Below, one piece after another: positions 48,191-57,961 of a DNA stretch of 64,000 nt (its first letter is position 1; the number at the start of each line of letters is the position of its first letter). The notes beneath the pieces are model-generated. The model did not search any database. It was not told the origin of the DNA and saw nothing but the letters and a program-made list of their open reading frames with translations. Source of the DNA: JAUIIK01 sp963745675 (GTDB lineage: Bacteria > Chloroflexota > Chloroflexia > Thermomicrobiales > CFX8); contig CAVUYM010000022.1 of the NCBI GenBank assembly GCA_963745675.1, positions 1 to 64,000 of the forward strand, written 5' to 3'. The position numbers were made by a program, and so were the translations under genes.

Positions 48191-49634
48191 ATCCAGGTAT
48201 CTGCCCCGACTCTTCGAGGCGGGCGAGGAGGCCGGCTTCGTCGAGCTGGGCGCGGGTCGCTTCGACGGAGCGGCGCTTGGCGGGGAAGTCTTCGTCCTGG
48301 GACATTGTGATCGCGAGCCGGGCTACGAGCGCCGCCGACATTTGCAAGCCACGTGGGTGAATCTTGTCGAAGGTATCGGCTTCAGTGTGGCCGTAGCCGC
48401 GGCCAACCATGCCGGCCGTCGCATCCATCGAGTTCAGCGTTCCGTTGGGGATGCCGCGAACGGCGAAGGGGAAGTGGTCAGAGTGCGAATTCAGCTGATC
48501 CTGCAGGATGAAGTCGTAGTGATGCTCTTTCGACCAATCTTCCAGGTAGCTGATCAGTTCTGGCCAACCGGAGAGAACAACGCGTTCCTGACCACCCTGG
48601 CCGCGCCCTGCGCCGTCGAGGTTCATGACGAAACGGTAGCTGTCGGGGTCGGTTTCGTCGGCATGATGCCATGCGCCGAGTAGTCCCAACTCCTCCGAAC
48701 CAAAGCAGATAATCCGAACGGTACGCTTGAGTCTGCCTTTGAGCTGAGCCAGTGCGCGACCGGCTTCGAGGCCGGTGATTGTGCCAGCGCCATCGTCGCC
48801 TGCACCCTGGGAAATGTCGTGGCCGTCGAAATGCCCGCCGAGGAGGATGACCTCCTCTGGCTTCTCTGATCCTGTGATTTCGCCGATGACGTTACGGCTG
48901 GTCGATAGCACCGTCTTGTTCTCAAGTTCGATACGAACTTTGGCGGGGCCACGTTCCATCAGCCGCAGGATCATCGATCCAGACTCTTTTGAAACGCCAA
49001 TTGCCGGAATCGGAGCTTCGCGGTCTTCCGCACTTGTGCCCTGTTGGTTGCGGCCCCGTAGCGAGCCAGTGATGTGGAGCAGGCCAGGATTCTGATTGAC
49101 GTAGATGTAGCCCAGCGCGCCACGTTCGTGCGCCCAGCGGTACTTATCAGTGCGGTGGCTACCGCGTTCACCAGGACGGTTCGTCTCGGCGGCGGAGATG
49201 ACGATCTTGCCCTTGACCGCGTCTCCCAGACGTTCGAAGTCATCCTCTTCGCCGTCGCCGACATCGAGCAGTTCGCCGGTCAGATCTGCTGCCGGGCAGT
49301 AGGGCAGCGAGATGCAGGAAAATTCGCGTTCAACCGGCTCGAGGAGCGTCAATTTGGCCGAACCGCGTTCCCATGTGGCCATTGGGAACTCTTCGATGCG
49401 GACATTCTCAAGCCCAAATTCCTCCATCTTTGCTTTGAGGAACTCCGCTCCTTGTCGTTCGGATTCAGAGCCGCCGAAGCGGTGGCCTATGTCGTCACAC
49501 AGTTCTCTCAGGGTTTCGTACGCGGTGTTGGAGGTCCAGATCGTCGCCAGGACTTCCTTCTCCATCTCGCGGATTTCGGCTTCGTTCAATTCGTAGTCCT
49601 TACCTACTTGCGATAGTCTTCCAGCGCGTGACAT
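48189..49634 (-). CDS. M28 family zinc aminopeptidase with PA domain
   Basis: Intact protein of 481 residues. A protease-associated insert spans about residues 105-225. The co-catalytic zinc motifs are in order: GGHFDGHDISQG (His, Asp), GAGDDGAGTITG (Asp), FGSEELGLLGA (Glu-Glu), FVMNLDGAG (Asp) and GYGHTEADTFDKI (His). It removes N-terminal residues from peptides. No signal peptide is seen, so it probably acts inside the cell on peptides imported by the neighbouring transport system. Start at 49634 (MSRAGRLSQ) chosen for length; shorter starts are possible. Confidence 0.93.
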   Translation of the reverse strand: MSRAGRLSQVGKDYELNEAEIREMEKEVLATIWTSNTAYETLRELCDDIGHRFGGSESERQGAEFLKAKMEEFGLENVRIEEFPMATWERGSAKLTLLEPVEREFSCISLPYCPAADLTGELLDVGDGEEDDFERLGDAVKGKIVISAAETNRPGERGSHRTDKYRWAHERGALGYIYVNQNPGLLHITGSLRGRNQQGTSAEDREAPIPAIGVSKESGSMILRLMERGPAKVRIELENKTVLSTSRNVIGEITGSEKPEEVILLGGHFDGHDISQGAGDDGAGTITGLEAGRALAQLKGRLKRTVRIICFGSEELGLLGAWHHADETDPDSYRFVMNLDGAGRGQGGQERVVLSGWPELISYLEDWSKEHHYDFILQDQLNSHSDHFPFAVRGIPNGTLNSMDATAGMVGRGYGHTEADTFDKIHPRGLQMSAALVARLAITMSQDEDFPAKRRSVEATRAQLDEAGLLARLEESGQIPG

Positions 49635-49794
49635 CCTAGCATCGCCTCGACTACCAACCGGTTGATACCACCGTGACTATGGTCATCTACTGGACGATGT
49701 AGCTGGCGCGTAATCTGGGACAGTTGGTGGCAGGATGATAATACTTGCCCGGATATTAATGAGTTTGAGCATGCCAGCAAGGGATTATCACGCT

Positions 49795-52142
49795 ATGTGG
49801 CCGAGGTTCTCGCGCAGCACTATCGCGATTGTGGCTTCGTTGCTCGTCCTGAGTCGTCGCCGGTAGCCAGGCACTGGCCGGAGAATCTGTTGGGTCGGAT
49901 GGCCCGATAACCGGCGTGGTGCATCATCTGCCGCCGGTAGATATGAAGCAAATCCCGAGTCAGACGGGCAAGTATGACTTCATCAATGGTGACGATGCGT
50001 CGCTTGACATCATCATTGGAGGTGATGATCGCGAGCAGGTCACGAACACGACGAACTTCCCGAACAGCGCCGTCAGCTATATCGAAGCCTGGAATGACGA
50101 TCAGGATATCGGGTTTCGATGTACGGCCTCCTTCGTTGGCCCGCATGTGCTTTTGACCGCCGCACATTGTCTCTGGATTCCCGAGTTAGGCGGTTTCCCC
50201 GACGGCGTTGCCGTTGTCCCGGGTTTGAACGGTCAGAAAAAGCCCTTTGGCTTCGACTTCGCGCGTGATATCTGGGTTCCTGACGGCTGGATTGACGCGG
50301 ATGGGAACATCAATGAGGGCTATTCGTACGATTTCGGTTTGATCGTTCTCGAAAATGATGATCTCAGTGACCAAACCGGAGAATTCACCGTTGGCGCCCT
50401 GAGTTCCACGACGCTGCGATCACCCACGTTCCATCCTTCTACGGCCGGTTACCCAGCCGACAAACCCTCCGGCACGCAGTGGTTCGGGTCGTCGGATAGC
50501 TTCGTTGACGTTCAATCGGATCTTCTGGTTCATGATATCGACGCTTTCCAGGGCCAGAGTGGTTCGCCAGTCTGGCGTGGTGATGACCTGACGATTGTCG
50601 GCATACTTTCGTTTGAAACGAACAAGAATAACTATGCTCGCCGGATCACGTCGGAAGTCCTGAGCGCGCTCAACTCCGCCTGCAACCGCCTTGACTGCGA
50701 TATCAATCAGTTGGCGACCAATCCGGATCCAACATCGACCAGCGAACCGACCGCGACGACTGAACCCCCTGCAGAAACCGTCGAACCGAGTGTGACGGCG
50801 ACTGTTGAGCCATCGCCCTCGCCGACAACGGAGCCGTCGCCGTCGGCAACCGAAACGCTACCCCCGCCACAAGGTGATGTCAGCGCATTCGAGCGCACCT
50901 GGAAACGCACTGATGATCCGGTGCAGGGTGGGCGCGTTAGTCGCACCTGGATGTGGGGGCCCGCTTTCGGCGAGATCATGGTTGAGCCATATGACGAGTC
51001 TGGCGGCTATCGGACCGTCCTTTATCATGAGAAGTCGCGCATGGAAATCACCAACCCGAGCGGTGATCCTTCCTCAATCTGGTACGTGACGAATGGTCTG
51101 ATTGCCAAAGAACTGGTCACCGGCCAGCTGCAACTCGGCGATAGCCGTTTCGAAGAGCGCGGACCGGCATCAATCAATGTGGCAGGAGACGCCGACGATC
51201 CCGATGGCCCAACCTATGCATCGTTTCAGAGCCTTTTAGGCGGCAGCACCGTATGAGACGGGTTCGACGATCACAGCGACTGTTGACCGGGCTGGAAATG
51301 TTGGTAGCGATCCCGCGCTCGCCGATTTCGGGGTAACGGCGTCGCACTTTACTTCCGAGACGAATCACACAGTCGCGTCGGTCTTCTGGGACTTTATGAA
51401 CGCTAGTGGGCTCGTTTACGACGATGGCGCCTACCGCGACGATCTCCTCTTCCAGAATCCATATTTCGCGACTGGATTCCCGATCAGCGAAGCCTACTGG
51501 GCGACTGTGCGAGTCGGCGGAACTGAGCGCACCGTGCTTGTTCAGGTCTTCGAGCGGCGTGTGTTGACCTACACGCCGGGCAATCCGCCGGGCTGGGATG
51601 TCGAAGCCGGCAATGTCGGCCTGCATTATTATGAATGGCGCTACAACAGCTCTGCTCCGCCAGCTAATCCCGATCCTGCTCCAGAACCTCCATCCGATGG
51701 CTTGCCGGACGTGGCAGTATGCCTCGATCAGAGCGAAAACCAACTACTGGCCCTGGTCAATGAATACCGGGCGACGAATGGGCTCGGCACGCTGGCGGTC
51801 TCTGCATCGCTGAACGTCGCTGCGTTCGAACACAGCCAGGATATGGGTATACGCGGATACTTCGGCATCGTGGACCCGGATGGTCTGGGTTCGACAGATC
51901 TCGTCGAGGCCGCTGGCTATGCTGGATACACCGTCCTCGGCGAGTACATCGCCGCCGGAATCGTAAGCCCGCAGGCGACGCTGGATGGATGGCTCGCTTC
52001 GCCGGCCTATGGTGCCGGGCTGCTTGGTGAAGAGTACAACGTCGTTGGAATCGGACGCGTCCTTGTCGACGGTAGCGAATGGGGCTGGTATTGGACGGTG
52101 CTGATCGGCGATTATATTGATGCTGCTCCGAGCTGTGGCTAG
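49795..52142 (+). CDS. secreted trypsin-like serine protease with repeat region and C-terminal CAP/SCP domain (frameshifted)
   Basis: About 780 residues. Signal peptide from ATG 49795 (MWPRFSRSTIAIVASLLVLS), a shift near 49855, then a glutamyl-endopeptidase-like S1 domain with catalytic His in VLLTAAHCLW, Asp in YSYDFGLIVLE and Ser in FQGQSGSPVWRG. A Pro/Thr/Glu-rich linker (TATTEPPAETVEPS) follows, then a region shared with the next gene: RTWMWGP, EKSRMEIT, INVAGDADDP and FERRVLTYTPGNPPGW. A shift near 51245 splits that region. The end is a CAP/SCP domain (LLALVNEYRATNGLGTL, AAFEHSQDMG, YNVVGIG). Exported protease; targets unknown. Confidence 0.87.
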
Positions 52143-52282
52143 ATTATGTGTAGGATGGATCAAAGTAAGAGAGTCGCTCGCAGAAACTTATTGCGAGCCG
52201 TGCTGCTTCCTGCAGGTCCACTGCTATCCTAGATCCGTACATGCAATAGAGAGCGCACTTGTTCAACCGAAGGGTCAGCTGA

Positions 52283-54673
52283 ATGGGTAGGCGAGGGATT
52301 CGCGTCATACTGGTTATGCTGCTGCTGGGGACAGCAATGGCGAGCATATACGGTCCAGGCGTCGCCGCGCAGGACGAATCAAAGCGGGCTAGAGTGTTTG
52401 ATGACTTGCAGCTAGACGGTTTTGGGTCCTCGGGCAGGATCTATCAACCCGATACGTCGACAACGCTCGAACGCGGCGTTGAAGAAGGACGCACGCCGCA
52501 GGTTGTGGTCGGATCGGACACCCGCAACCAGGTTACCGACACGACGCTTTTTCCTTATAGCGCCGTTGCCCATCTCGAGCTCTATGAAGACATCGGATCT
52601 GGGAGTCCTGAGGGTGTCGCGATCTGTAGCGCTGCGTTTGTCGGTCCAAACGTCCTTCTCACCGCGGCCCATTGTCTCTGGGACGATGCCGAATGGGGAG
52701 GCTTCATCGACCGGGTGGTCGTTGTTCCCGGCGCGAACGGCGACATCGAACCCTTCGGTTATATCGACGCCCAGAATTACTGGATTCCGGACAGCTACAC
52801 GACCAACAGCAATCCGGGCAGCCCCTACGATTACGGTCTCGTGATCCTTGGTACGACAGAAGTCGAGGCGCAGACCGGTAGTTTTGAGATCGGCATCCTG
52901 ACGACGAGCGAGCTGCAGGATCCTAACTTCAATCCGACGACCTCCGGCTACCCGGGCGACAAAGACTTCGGCACCCAATGGGTGAGCAGCGAGGCCGCCT
53001 TCAAATCAGTCGGGGACGACGAACTGATTCACTCGATCGATTCGGTGCAGGGGCAGAGTGGCTCGCCCGTCTGGCGGGGCAGCGACATGGCCGTTGTCGG
53101 TATCGAGTCAGCCGAGAACGATACGGAGAATCTTGCCGTCAGACTCGATATCCCGATCATGTACGAGTTGATGTCGGCCTGTCAGGAGCTAGGCTGCAAG
53201 CTCAACCACTTCCTGAGCGACATCCCCGGTGATGGCGGCGCCTACGACCGCGTCTGGCAGCGAACCGACTCGCCGGTCGCAGCGGGCGCACAGGCGCGCA
53301 CCTGGATGTGGGGGCCGGAACCGATCAGTAAGGTCATGTTCGAGCCTTATGCCGAAGCTCCGAACGGTTTTCGCACGGTTCTCTACCAGGAGAAATCCCG
53401 GATGGAGATCACTGATCCAAACGCCGATCCCAATTCGATCTGGTACGTCACCAATGGTCTGGCGACCGTCGAATTGATGACCGGCAACCTCCAGCTCGGC
53501 AACAACACCTTCGAGCAACACGAACCGGCTGAGATCAACGTGGCCGGTGACGGAGACGATCCCAACGGCCCGACGTACGTGACCTTTGCCGGGCTGCGGG
53601 ACAGACCGCCGTCCGCGATTGGTTCCATCATTTCCGCGACGGTTGACCGTGCAGGTGATGTCGGCGACGATCCGTCGCTGGCTACCGAGGGTGTTACCGC
53701 GGCGCAACTCGTGCCTGAGACACAGCACACCGTTGCGTCTGTCTTCTGGGACTTCATGAATTCCTCCGGAACGGTCTCGGAGAACGGCCAGTACGTCAAC
53801 GCGAAGCTGTTCGATAATCCCTTCTTCGCGACTGGCTTTCCGGTCACGGAAGCGTACTGGGCGACTGTCCGCATCGGCGGCGTTGAGCGCACCGTGCTGG
53901 TGCAGGCCTTCGAGCGCCGTGTGCTGACCTACACACCTGGGAATCCGGAAGGCTTCCTCGTCGAGGCTGGCAACGTCGGCTCTCACTACTTGACCTGGCT
54001 CGAAGAAGTGACCCGGCCGGAACCGTCTGGTCCGGGCGGCGAACCGCCGTCCGACAACCCTCCTCCCGACATTGGGGAACTGTTGGGCGCGGCAGACTTC
54101 GCCAACTGGCCGGAGGTTGAAACGACTTTCGGTGATACTGGCGCTCCGTACGAAGATGGTTATCGAATGAGAAACCCGCCGACGGGCTTCTTGCAAATGC
54201 TCGCGGATGGCTCATTCGGTGACGCCTACTACACAGTCGAAACGCGAGCCGCTCAGGCGTCGGCGGTTAGTGGCGCATCCTGCCTTATCTACCGGGCTGA
54301 TCCTAACGACGAGAACCCGCTCTTCCTGGATAACGGTTACTGGTTCTGCCTCTTCTATGAAGGGCCGAACATAGCAGCCGCAGTCACGCTCTACGAGACT
54401 ACAGTTGATGTCATTGAATTGGGTGGTGTGGAGTTCCTGGATCCGTTACCCCAGGGTTCGGAGTGGCACCAGATCGGCGTTGTGGCTCAGGGCAGCGAAT
54501 TCTGGTTCATCATTGACGGAGAACCTGTTGGCAGCATCATCCATGATGTCGGACCCGGCTCCGGGCAGGTCGGCATTCTGTCATTCAACTTCGACGAATC
54601 CGAAGATGGCCCGAACGCCGTCTACGACTATCGAAACTTGGAGATTTACGACCTCGCTGATAGTGGCACATAG
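52283..54673 (+). CDS. secreted trypsin-like serine protease with repeat region and C-terminal LamG-like domain
   Basis: Intact, 796 residues, paralogue of the gene at 49795. Signal peptide (IRVILVMLLLGTAMASIYG), S1 domain at about 75-300 with LLTAAHCLW (His), PYDYGLVILG (Asp) and VQGQSGSPVWRG (Ser). The shared middle region (about 315-585) has RVWQRTDSPVAAG, RTWMWGP, EKSRMEITDP, INVAGDGDDPNGP, VASVFWDFMN, FATGFPVTEAYWA and FERRVLTYTPGNP. Instead of CAP, it ends in a beta-jelly-roll, laminin-G-like domain (about 610-790; GSEWHQIGVVAQGSEFWFII, AVYDYRNLEIYDL). It presumably binds an extracellular glycan or surface and positions the protease. Confidence 0.88.
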   Translation: MGRRGIRVILVMLLLGTAMASIYGPGVAAQDESKRARVFDDLQLDGFGSSGRIYQPDTSTTLERGVEEGRTPQVVVGSDTRNQVTDTTLFPYSAVAHLELYEDIGSGSPEGVAICSAAFVGPNVLLTAAHCLWDDAEWGGFIDRVVVVPGANGDIEPFGYIDAQNYWIPDSYTTNSNPGSPYDYGLVILGTTEVEAQTGSFEIGILTTSELQDPNFNPTTSGYPGDKDFGTQWVSSEAAFKSVGDDELIHSIDSVQGQSGSPVWRGSDMAVVGIESAENDTENLAVRLDIPIMYELMSACQELGCKLNHFLSDIPGDGGAYDRVWQRTDSPVAAGAQARTWMWGPEPISKVMFEPYAEAPNGFRTVLYQEKSRMEITDPNADPNSIWYVTNGLATVELMTGNLQLGNNTFEQHEPAEINVAGDGDDPNGPTYVTFAGLRDRPPSAIGSIISATVDRAGDVGDDPSLATEGVTAAQLVPETQHTVASVFWDFMNSSGTVSENGQYVNAKLFDNPFFATGFPVTEAYWATVRIGGVERTVLVQAFERRVLTYTPGNPEGFLVEAGNVGSHYLTWLEEVTRPEPSGPGGEPPSDNPPPDIGELLGAADFANWPEVETTFGDTGAPYEDGYRMRNPPTGFLQMLADGSFGDAYYTVETRAAQASAVSGASCLIYRADPNDENPLFLDNGYWFCLFYEGPNIAAAVTLYETTVDVIELGGVEFLDPLPQGSEWHQIGVVAQGSEFWFIIDGEPVGSIIHDVGPGSGQVGILSFNFDESEDGPNAVYDYRNLEIYDLADSGT

Positions 54674-54793
54674 GGAGCGCGAACCAGAATTCTGTAATTC
54701 TTTCGCAGGTTCGCGGCATATTCGCTCAATGATCGTGACGGGACCCACCGCAACCAGGAGTTACGCAATATTGGGGTAACCAGGCGAATCAAC

Positions 54794-54824
54794 AAAGTGC
54801 CCGGAGACAATCTCCGGGCACTTT
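54794..54824. terminator. bidirectional hairpin terminator
   Basis: Perfect 14-bp stem (AAAGTGCCCGGAGA and complement) with loop CAA between the protease stop and the Hsp20 stop; the AAA/TTT flanks supply a short U-run in both directions. Confidence 0.82.
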
Positions 54825-54848
54825 GCGTGGCAGGATGAAGGTGTGGTG

Positions 54849-55331
54849 TTAGCTGGTTGTTGAGGCTTCGACCTCATGCACCCGAGTTGCGCCAGAACCG
54901 ACCTGGATGCGGCGCGGCTTGGATTCAGGCGCCTTCGGCATCGTGAGCCAGAGGACGCCGTCTTCGACCTTCGCGGTCACATGCTCAACATCGACCTTGA
55001 AGGGCAGGTTGAAGCTGCGCTGGAACGAGCCGCTGCGGAGTTCGCGAGTGTACCAGGACCAGCTTCCGGCTTCTTCACTATCGTAAAGTTCCGGGAAACT
55101 GCCGCCGATTGTCAACACGCCATCGTCGACCGTGATCTCAAGCGAATCGGCATGGATGCCCGGTACGAACGCCTGGACGATGAGATCGTCGCCGTTGTCG
55201 TAAATGTCGACTGGAAGCGTCGCCACGCGCCGGGTCCTCGTCGATCCGCTGATTGCGTCCTGTGCCATGCGATCCATCTGGTCAAAGAGGTAGGCGAAGT
55301 CGGTCATTGGTGCGATGCGTCTACTGATCAT
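54849..55331 (-). CDS. Hsp20/alpha-crystallin small heat-shock protein
   Basis: Small chaperone of 160 residues holding unfolding proteins in ATP-independent oligomers. The alpha-crystallin domain covers about residues 40-145: LPVDIYDNGDDLIVQAFVPG, DDGVLTIGGS, SGSFQRSFNLPFKVD and the closing KVEDGVLWLTMPKAPE with a GVL-type beta strand. The C-terminal IxI/V tail motif is RIQVG. ATG at 55331 with AAGGAG ten bases upstream, driven by a good promoter at 55434-55462. The approximately 100-base leader may fold over the ribosome site. Confidence 0.94.
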   Translation of the reverse strand: MISRRIAPMTDFAYLFDQMDRMAQDAISGSTRTRRVATLPVDIYDNGDDLIVQAFVPGIHADSLEITVDDGVLTIGGSFPELYDSEEAGSWSWYTRELRSGSFQRSFNLPFKVDVEHVTAKVEDGVLWLTMPKAPESKPRRIQVGSGATRVHEVEASTTS

Positions 55332-55338
55332 TGAGATG

Positions 55339-55359
55339 AACTCCTTCCCAAGGGGGTTG
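55339..55359 (-). promoter_or_regulatory. possible leader hairpin masking the Hsp20 ribosome site
   Basis: On the minus strand AACCCCCTT and AAGGAGTT can pair around GGG with one mismatch and a bulge, placing the AAGGAG ribosome site in the stem. Such pairing is how RNA thermometers of small heat-shock genes work; here it rests on reading only. Confidence 0.35.
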
Positions 55360-55433
55360 ATCTGATTCCATTTCGCTCTGGCTGACTGGCGTCGTTCTCA
55401 TTCGCCTCACAGCCAGTTGCTTACTATGTTCCT

Positions 55434-55462
55434 AGAATAACATATGAGCCGTAACGTGTCAA
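55434..55462 (-). promoter_or_regulatory. sigma-70 promoter of hsp20
   Basis: Minus strand: TTGACA at 55462-55457, 17-base spacer, TATTCT at 55439-55434. Near-consensus vegetative promoter about 100 bases before the ATG. No CIRCE or HAIR operator is visible. Confidence 0.75.
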
Positions 55463-55717
55463 CTACAAAGACTCATATCGTGTTGTAAAGCTGTCTCCAT
55501 AAGGCATCTAATATCCTGCCGATCTGAGGCGATTAACATACCGCGAGTGTCATCAACCACGAGTCCTGAACAGCCATCCAGGCAGGGCAGAATCCTGCGA
55601 CGGAACGTAACGATGGATATGCTCGAACTCCTTACATGAGGAGTCTAAGAGAGACGAGGGACTCATCGAGTTGCCGCTACGAAAAGAAAGCGTGTTCGCT
55701 GAAATATCGACTGGGAA

Positions 55718-56366
55718 TCAGGCCCGGCGGGTGGCGATGATTTCAATTGATGGTGGTGGCTGGCGATGGGAGAGCCGTCGCGACCATGTTGTACGCAGCG
55801 CTTCCATTTCGTCGCGTGGCAGCAGACGAACACCGGTGATCGCCAGCCCGGCTGCATCGTATGGCGCGGTGAGGTGCTGGTGGACGAAGTCGACGGTGAC
55901 TTCTGGGAGCGATTGCACCTCAATTGGGATCGGGTCGCTGAAAATGCGCAGATTCAGGATGATGCGATAGCTGGCGCACGGTTTCCCGACAGCGGCCAGG
56001 GGCGCAAGTACCTCATCCTCTGCCAGGATAAGTCCGCGCATCAGACTACCCCAGGGGAGATTCACGAAGACGCGATCGCACATGCCGACAAAGCTCCGGC
56101 GGCATCTGCTCAGCACTAGCCACGACAAACAGAGCGTTGTCCTGACGCGTGCGCCGGCGTGAGATCCGGTTCGCCGCCGCCCCCATCGTTTCTGCCACCG
56201 GGTCTAGACCGATAACGAGCCGATCCGGGGAACGTTCGGCCAGATCGAGTACGAAGCGGCCATCTCCGGTTCCGACGTCGAGGTCGATGGCTTCGAAGCG
56301 CCGTGCCAGTGCTGCGAGGTCCTCTCCCGAAAAATCTATCTCGTTCTTGCCGTCGAGTGCTCGCAT
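55718..56366 (-). CDS. KamB/NpmA-like 16S rRNA (adenine-1408) methyltransferase homologue (frameshifted)
   Basis: About 215 residues, the size of KamB/NpmA. It opens with MRALDGKNEIDFSGEDL and LDVGTGDGRFVLDLAERSP (SAM motif I), then RLVIGLDPVAETM and ASAEQMPPEL. A one-base shift near 56087 leads to CDRVFVNLPWGSLMRG and the ending LRTTWSRRLSHR. In KamB and NpmA the tryptophans of PWGSLLRG and TSWTRRL position A1408, and both are kept here. The predicted role is N1-methylation of A1408 of 16S rRNA or a closely related RNA site, with aminoglycoside resistance possible. Family assignment from memory of those sequences; specificity is inference. Confidence 0.78.
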
Positions 56367-56441
56367 GAGCGTCATCCTACCGGTCAGGTGGTTCAGTCGG
56401 CTAGGATGCCGGAACTGATGTAGTAAGAAAAAGGAGATAGC

Positions 56442-57951
56442 ATGACGCGCATTGCGGTAGGAATGATCTCGCACGAGACCAACACATTTTCGCCGGTTCC
56501 GACTGATCTGGCGTCCTTTGCCGGACAGCGGCACGGGATTGTTGAATCCGACGAAATTCTCTCCAGCTTCGGCGGCACCAAGACGGGCATCGGTGGTTTC
56601 CTGGAAGTCGGCGCAGCAGAGGGCTGGCAGATGATCGGCACGCTCGCGGCGTCAGCAACGCCATCGGCTAATGTCAGTGCAAGCGCTCACGATGAACTGA
56701 AGAATAGGCTCCTGGGCTACCTTAGGGAAGCTGGCCCTGTTGACGGCGTTTTACTGCATCTCCACGGCGCGATGCTCTCGGAGAATGCCCCCGATGCTGA
56801 AGGGGATGTCTGCAGGGCGGTACGCGAGGTGATCGGCGACGACGTGCCGCTCGTCGTTGAACTGGATCTACATGGAAACATCACGCAGCGAGTTCTGTGA
56901 GGCTGTCGACGGCGTCATCGTCTACGACACGAATCCCCACATTGACGCCTATGAGCGCGGAGTTGAAGCCGCTCGTTTGCTGGCCTCGATCCTCAGCGGA
57001 GAAATTGAACGGCCAAAGGTCTTCATCTCGAAACCGCCGATGTTGCCGCCGACGATTAATATGCGCACCGCCGAGGGGCCGATGGTGAAGTTGCTTGAAC
57101 GTGGACGCGAGTGGGAGTCGGGGCCAGGCATTCAGAACGTCGCCGTCTTTCCCGGCTTCCCCTTCGCCGATTTCGACGAGGCTGGAACATCTATCCTCGT
57201 CACTGCGACGGATCATGATCTCGGTCGGCGCGCCGCCCGTGACATGGGGCAACTGGCCTGGGATTTGCGCGACGAGTTTCTGAAAGAGATTCTTCCCGTA
57301 GAAGAGGCCGTCGAGCATGCTCTCGGGATGATCGACGACGGCGATGTGAACGGTCCGCCCGTCACGCTTGCGGATGTTGCGGACAATCCCGGTGGTGGCG
57401 GCTCTGGGGACACTCCCGAACTCCTGCGAGAGCTGGTGCGGTGTGGTGCGGTCGGCGCGGTGGCCTGTCTGTGGGACCCTGAGACCGTCGAGGAAGCTTT
57501 TGAAGCGGGGATAGGTGCGGAACATGAGTTCCGCCTCGGAGGCAAAGCCAGCGACCTCTACGGCGATCCTGTCGTCGCACGCGGCGTCGTGCGCTGTCTA
57601 TCTGATGGCGTGTTCGTCGGACACGGGCCAGTCGTTCGTGGTCTGACGGTGCGCTGCGGCAGGACGGCTTTAATCGACGTCAACGGGCTCAAGATCGTCG
57701 TCACGACGATTCGCCATGCAGCAAACGATCAGGGCTACTTCACTGTCGTCGGAATCCAGCCGGAGCGGGAACCGTTGCTGGTGATCAAATCACGTGGTCA
57801 CTTCAGAGCCGATTTCGAACCGATCTCGCGGACGATCATCGAGGTCGATGCGCCCGGCGCTGCCAACCCGAATCTGAGTCGCTACAACTATCAGAACGTC
57901 CGTCGCCCAATCTGGCCGCTGGATGATGACGTCAGCTGGCAGGCTCACTAG
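56442..57951 (+). CDS. M81 family metallopeptidase (MlrC/microcystinase C-like; frameshifted)
   Basis: About 500 residues. N-terminal domain begins MTRIAVGMISHETNTFSPVPTD, with GVLLHLHGAML and VELDLHGNIT. The frame shifts near 56890; it continues with VDGVIVYDTNPHIDAYERG, FPGFPFADFDEAG and the C-terminal MlrC domain (DVADNPGGGGSGDTPELL, RHAANDQGYFTVVG). MlrC cleaves linear peptides with unusual residues; natural substrates of most homologues are unknown. The start has AAGGAG upstream. It converges with the SnoaL-like gene at 10 bases. Confidence 0.9.
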
Positions 57952-57961
57952 CGGGCGAGAA

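Larger units (their letters stand above)
55332..55717. other. intergenic region: Hsp20 promoter and leader; remainder unassigned
   Basis: About 386 bases. The left 130 bases hold the Hsp20 leader and promoter. I find nothing supportable in 55480-55717 apart from a short hairpin (ACTCC...GGAGT) near 55630-55645. Confidence 0.55.

Noticed and set aside
55332..55480. CIRCE or HAIR heat-shock operator upstream of Hsp20
   Set aside because: Neither TTAGCACTC-N9-GAGTGCTAA nor CTTGAGT-N7-ACTCAAG is present.
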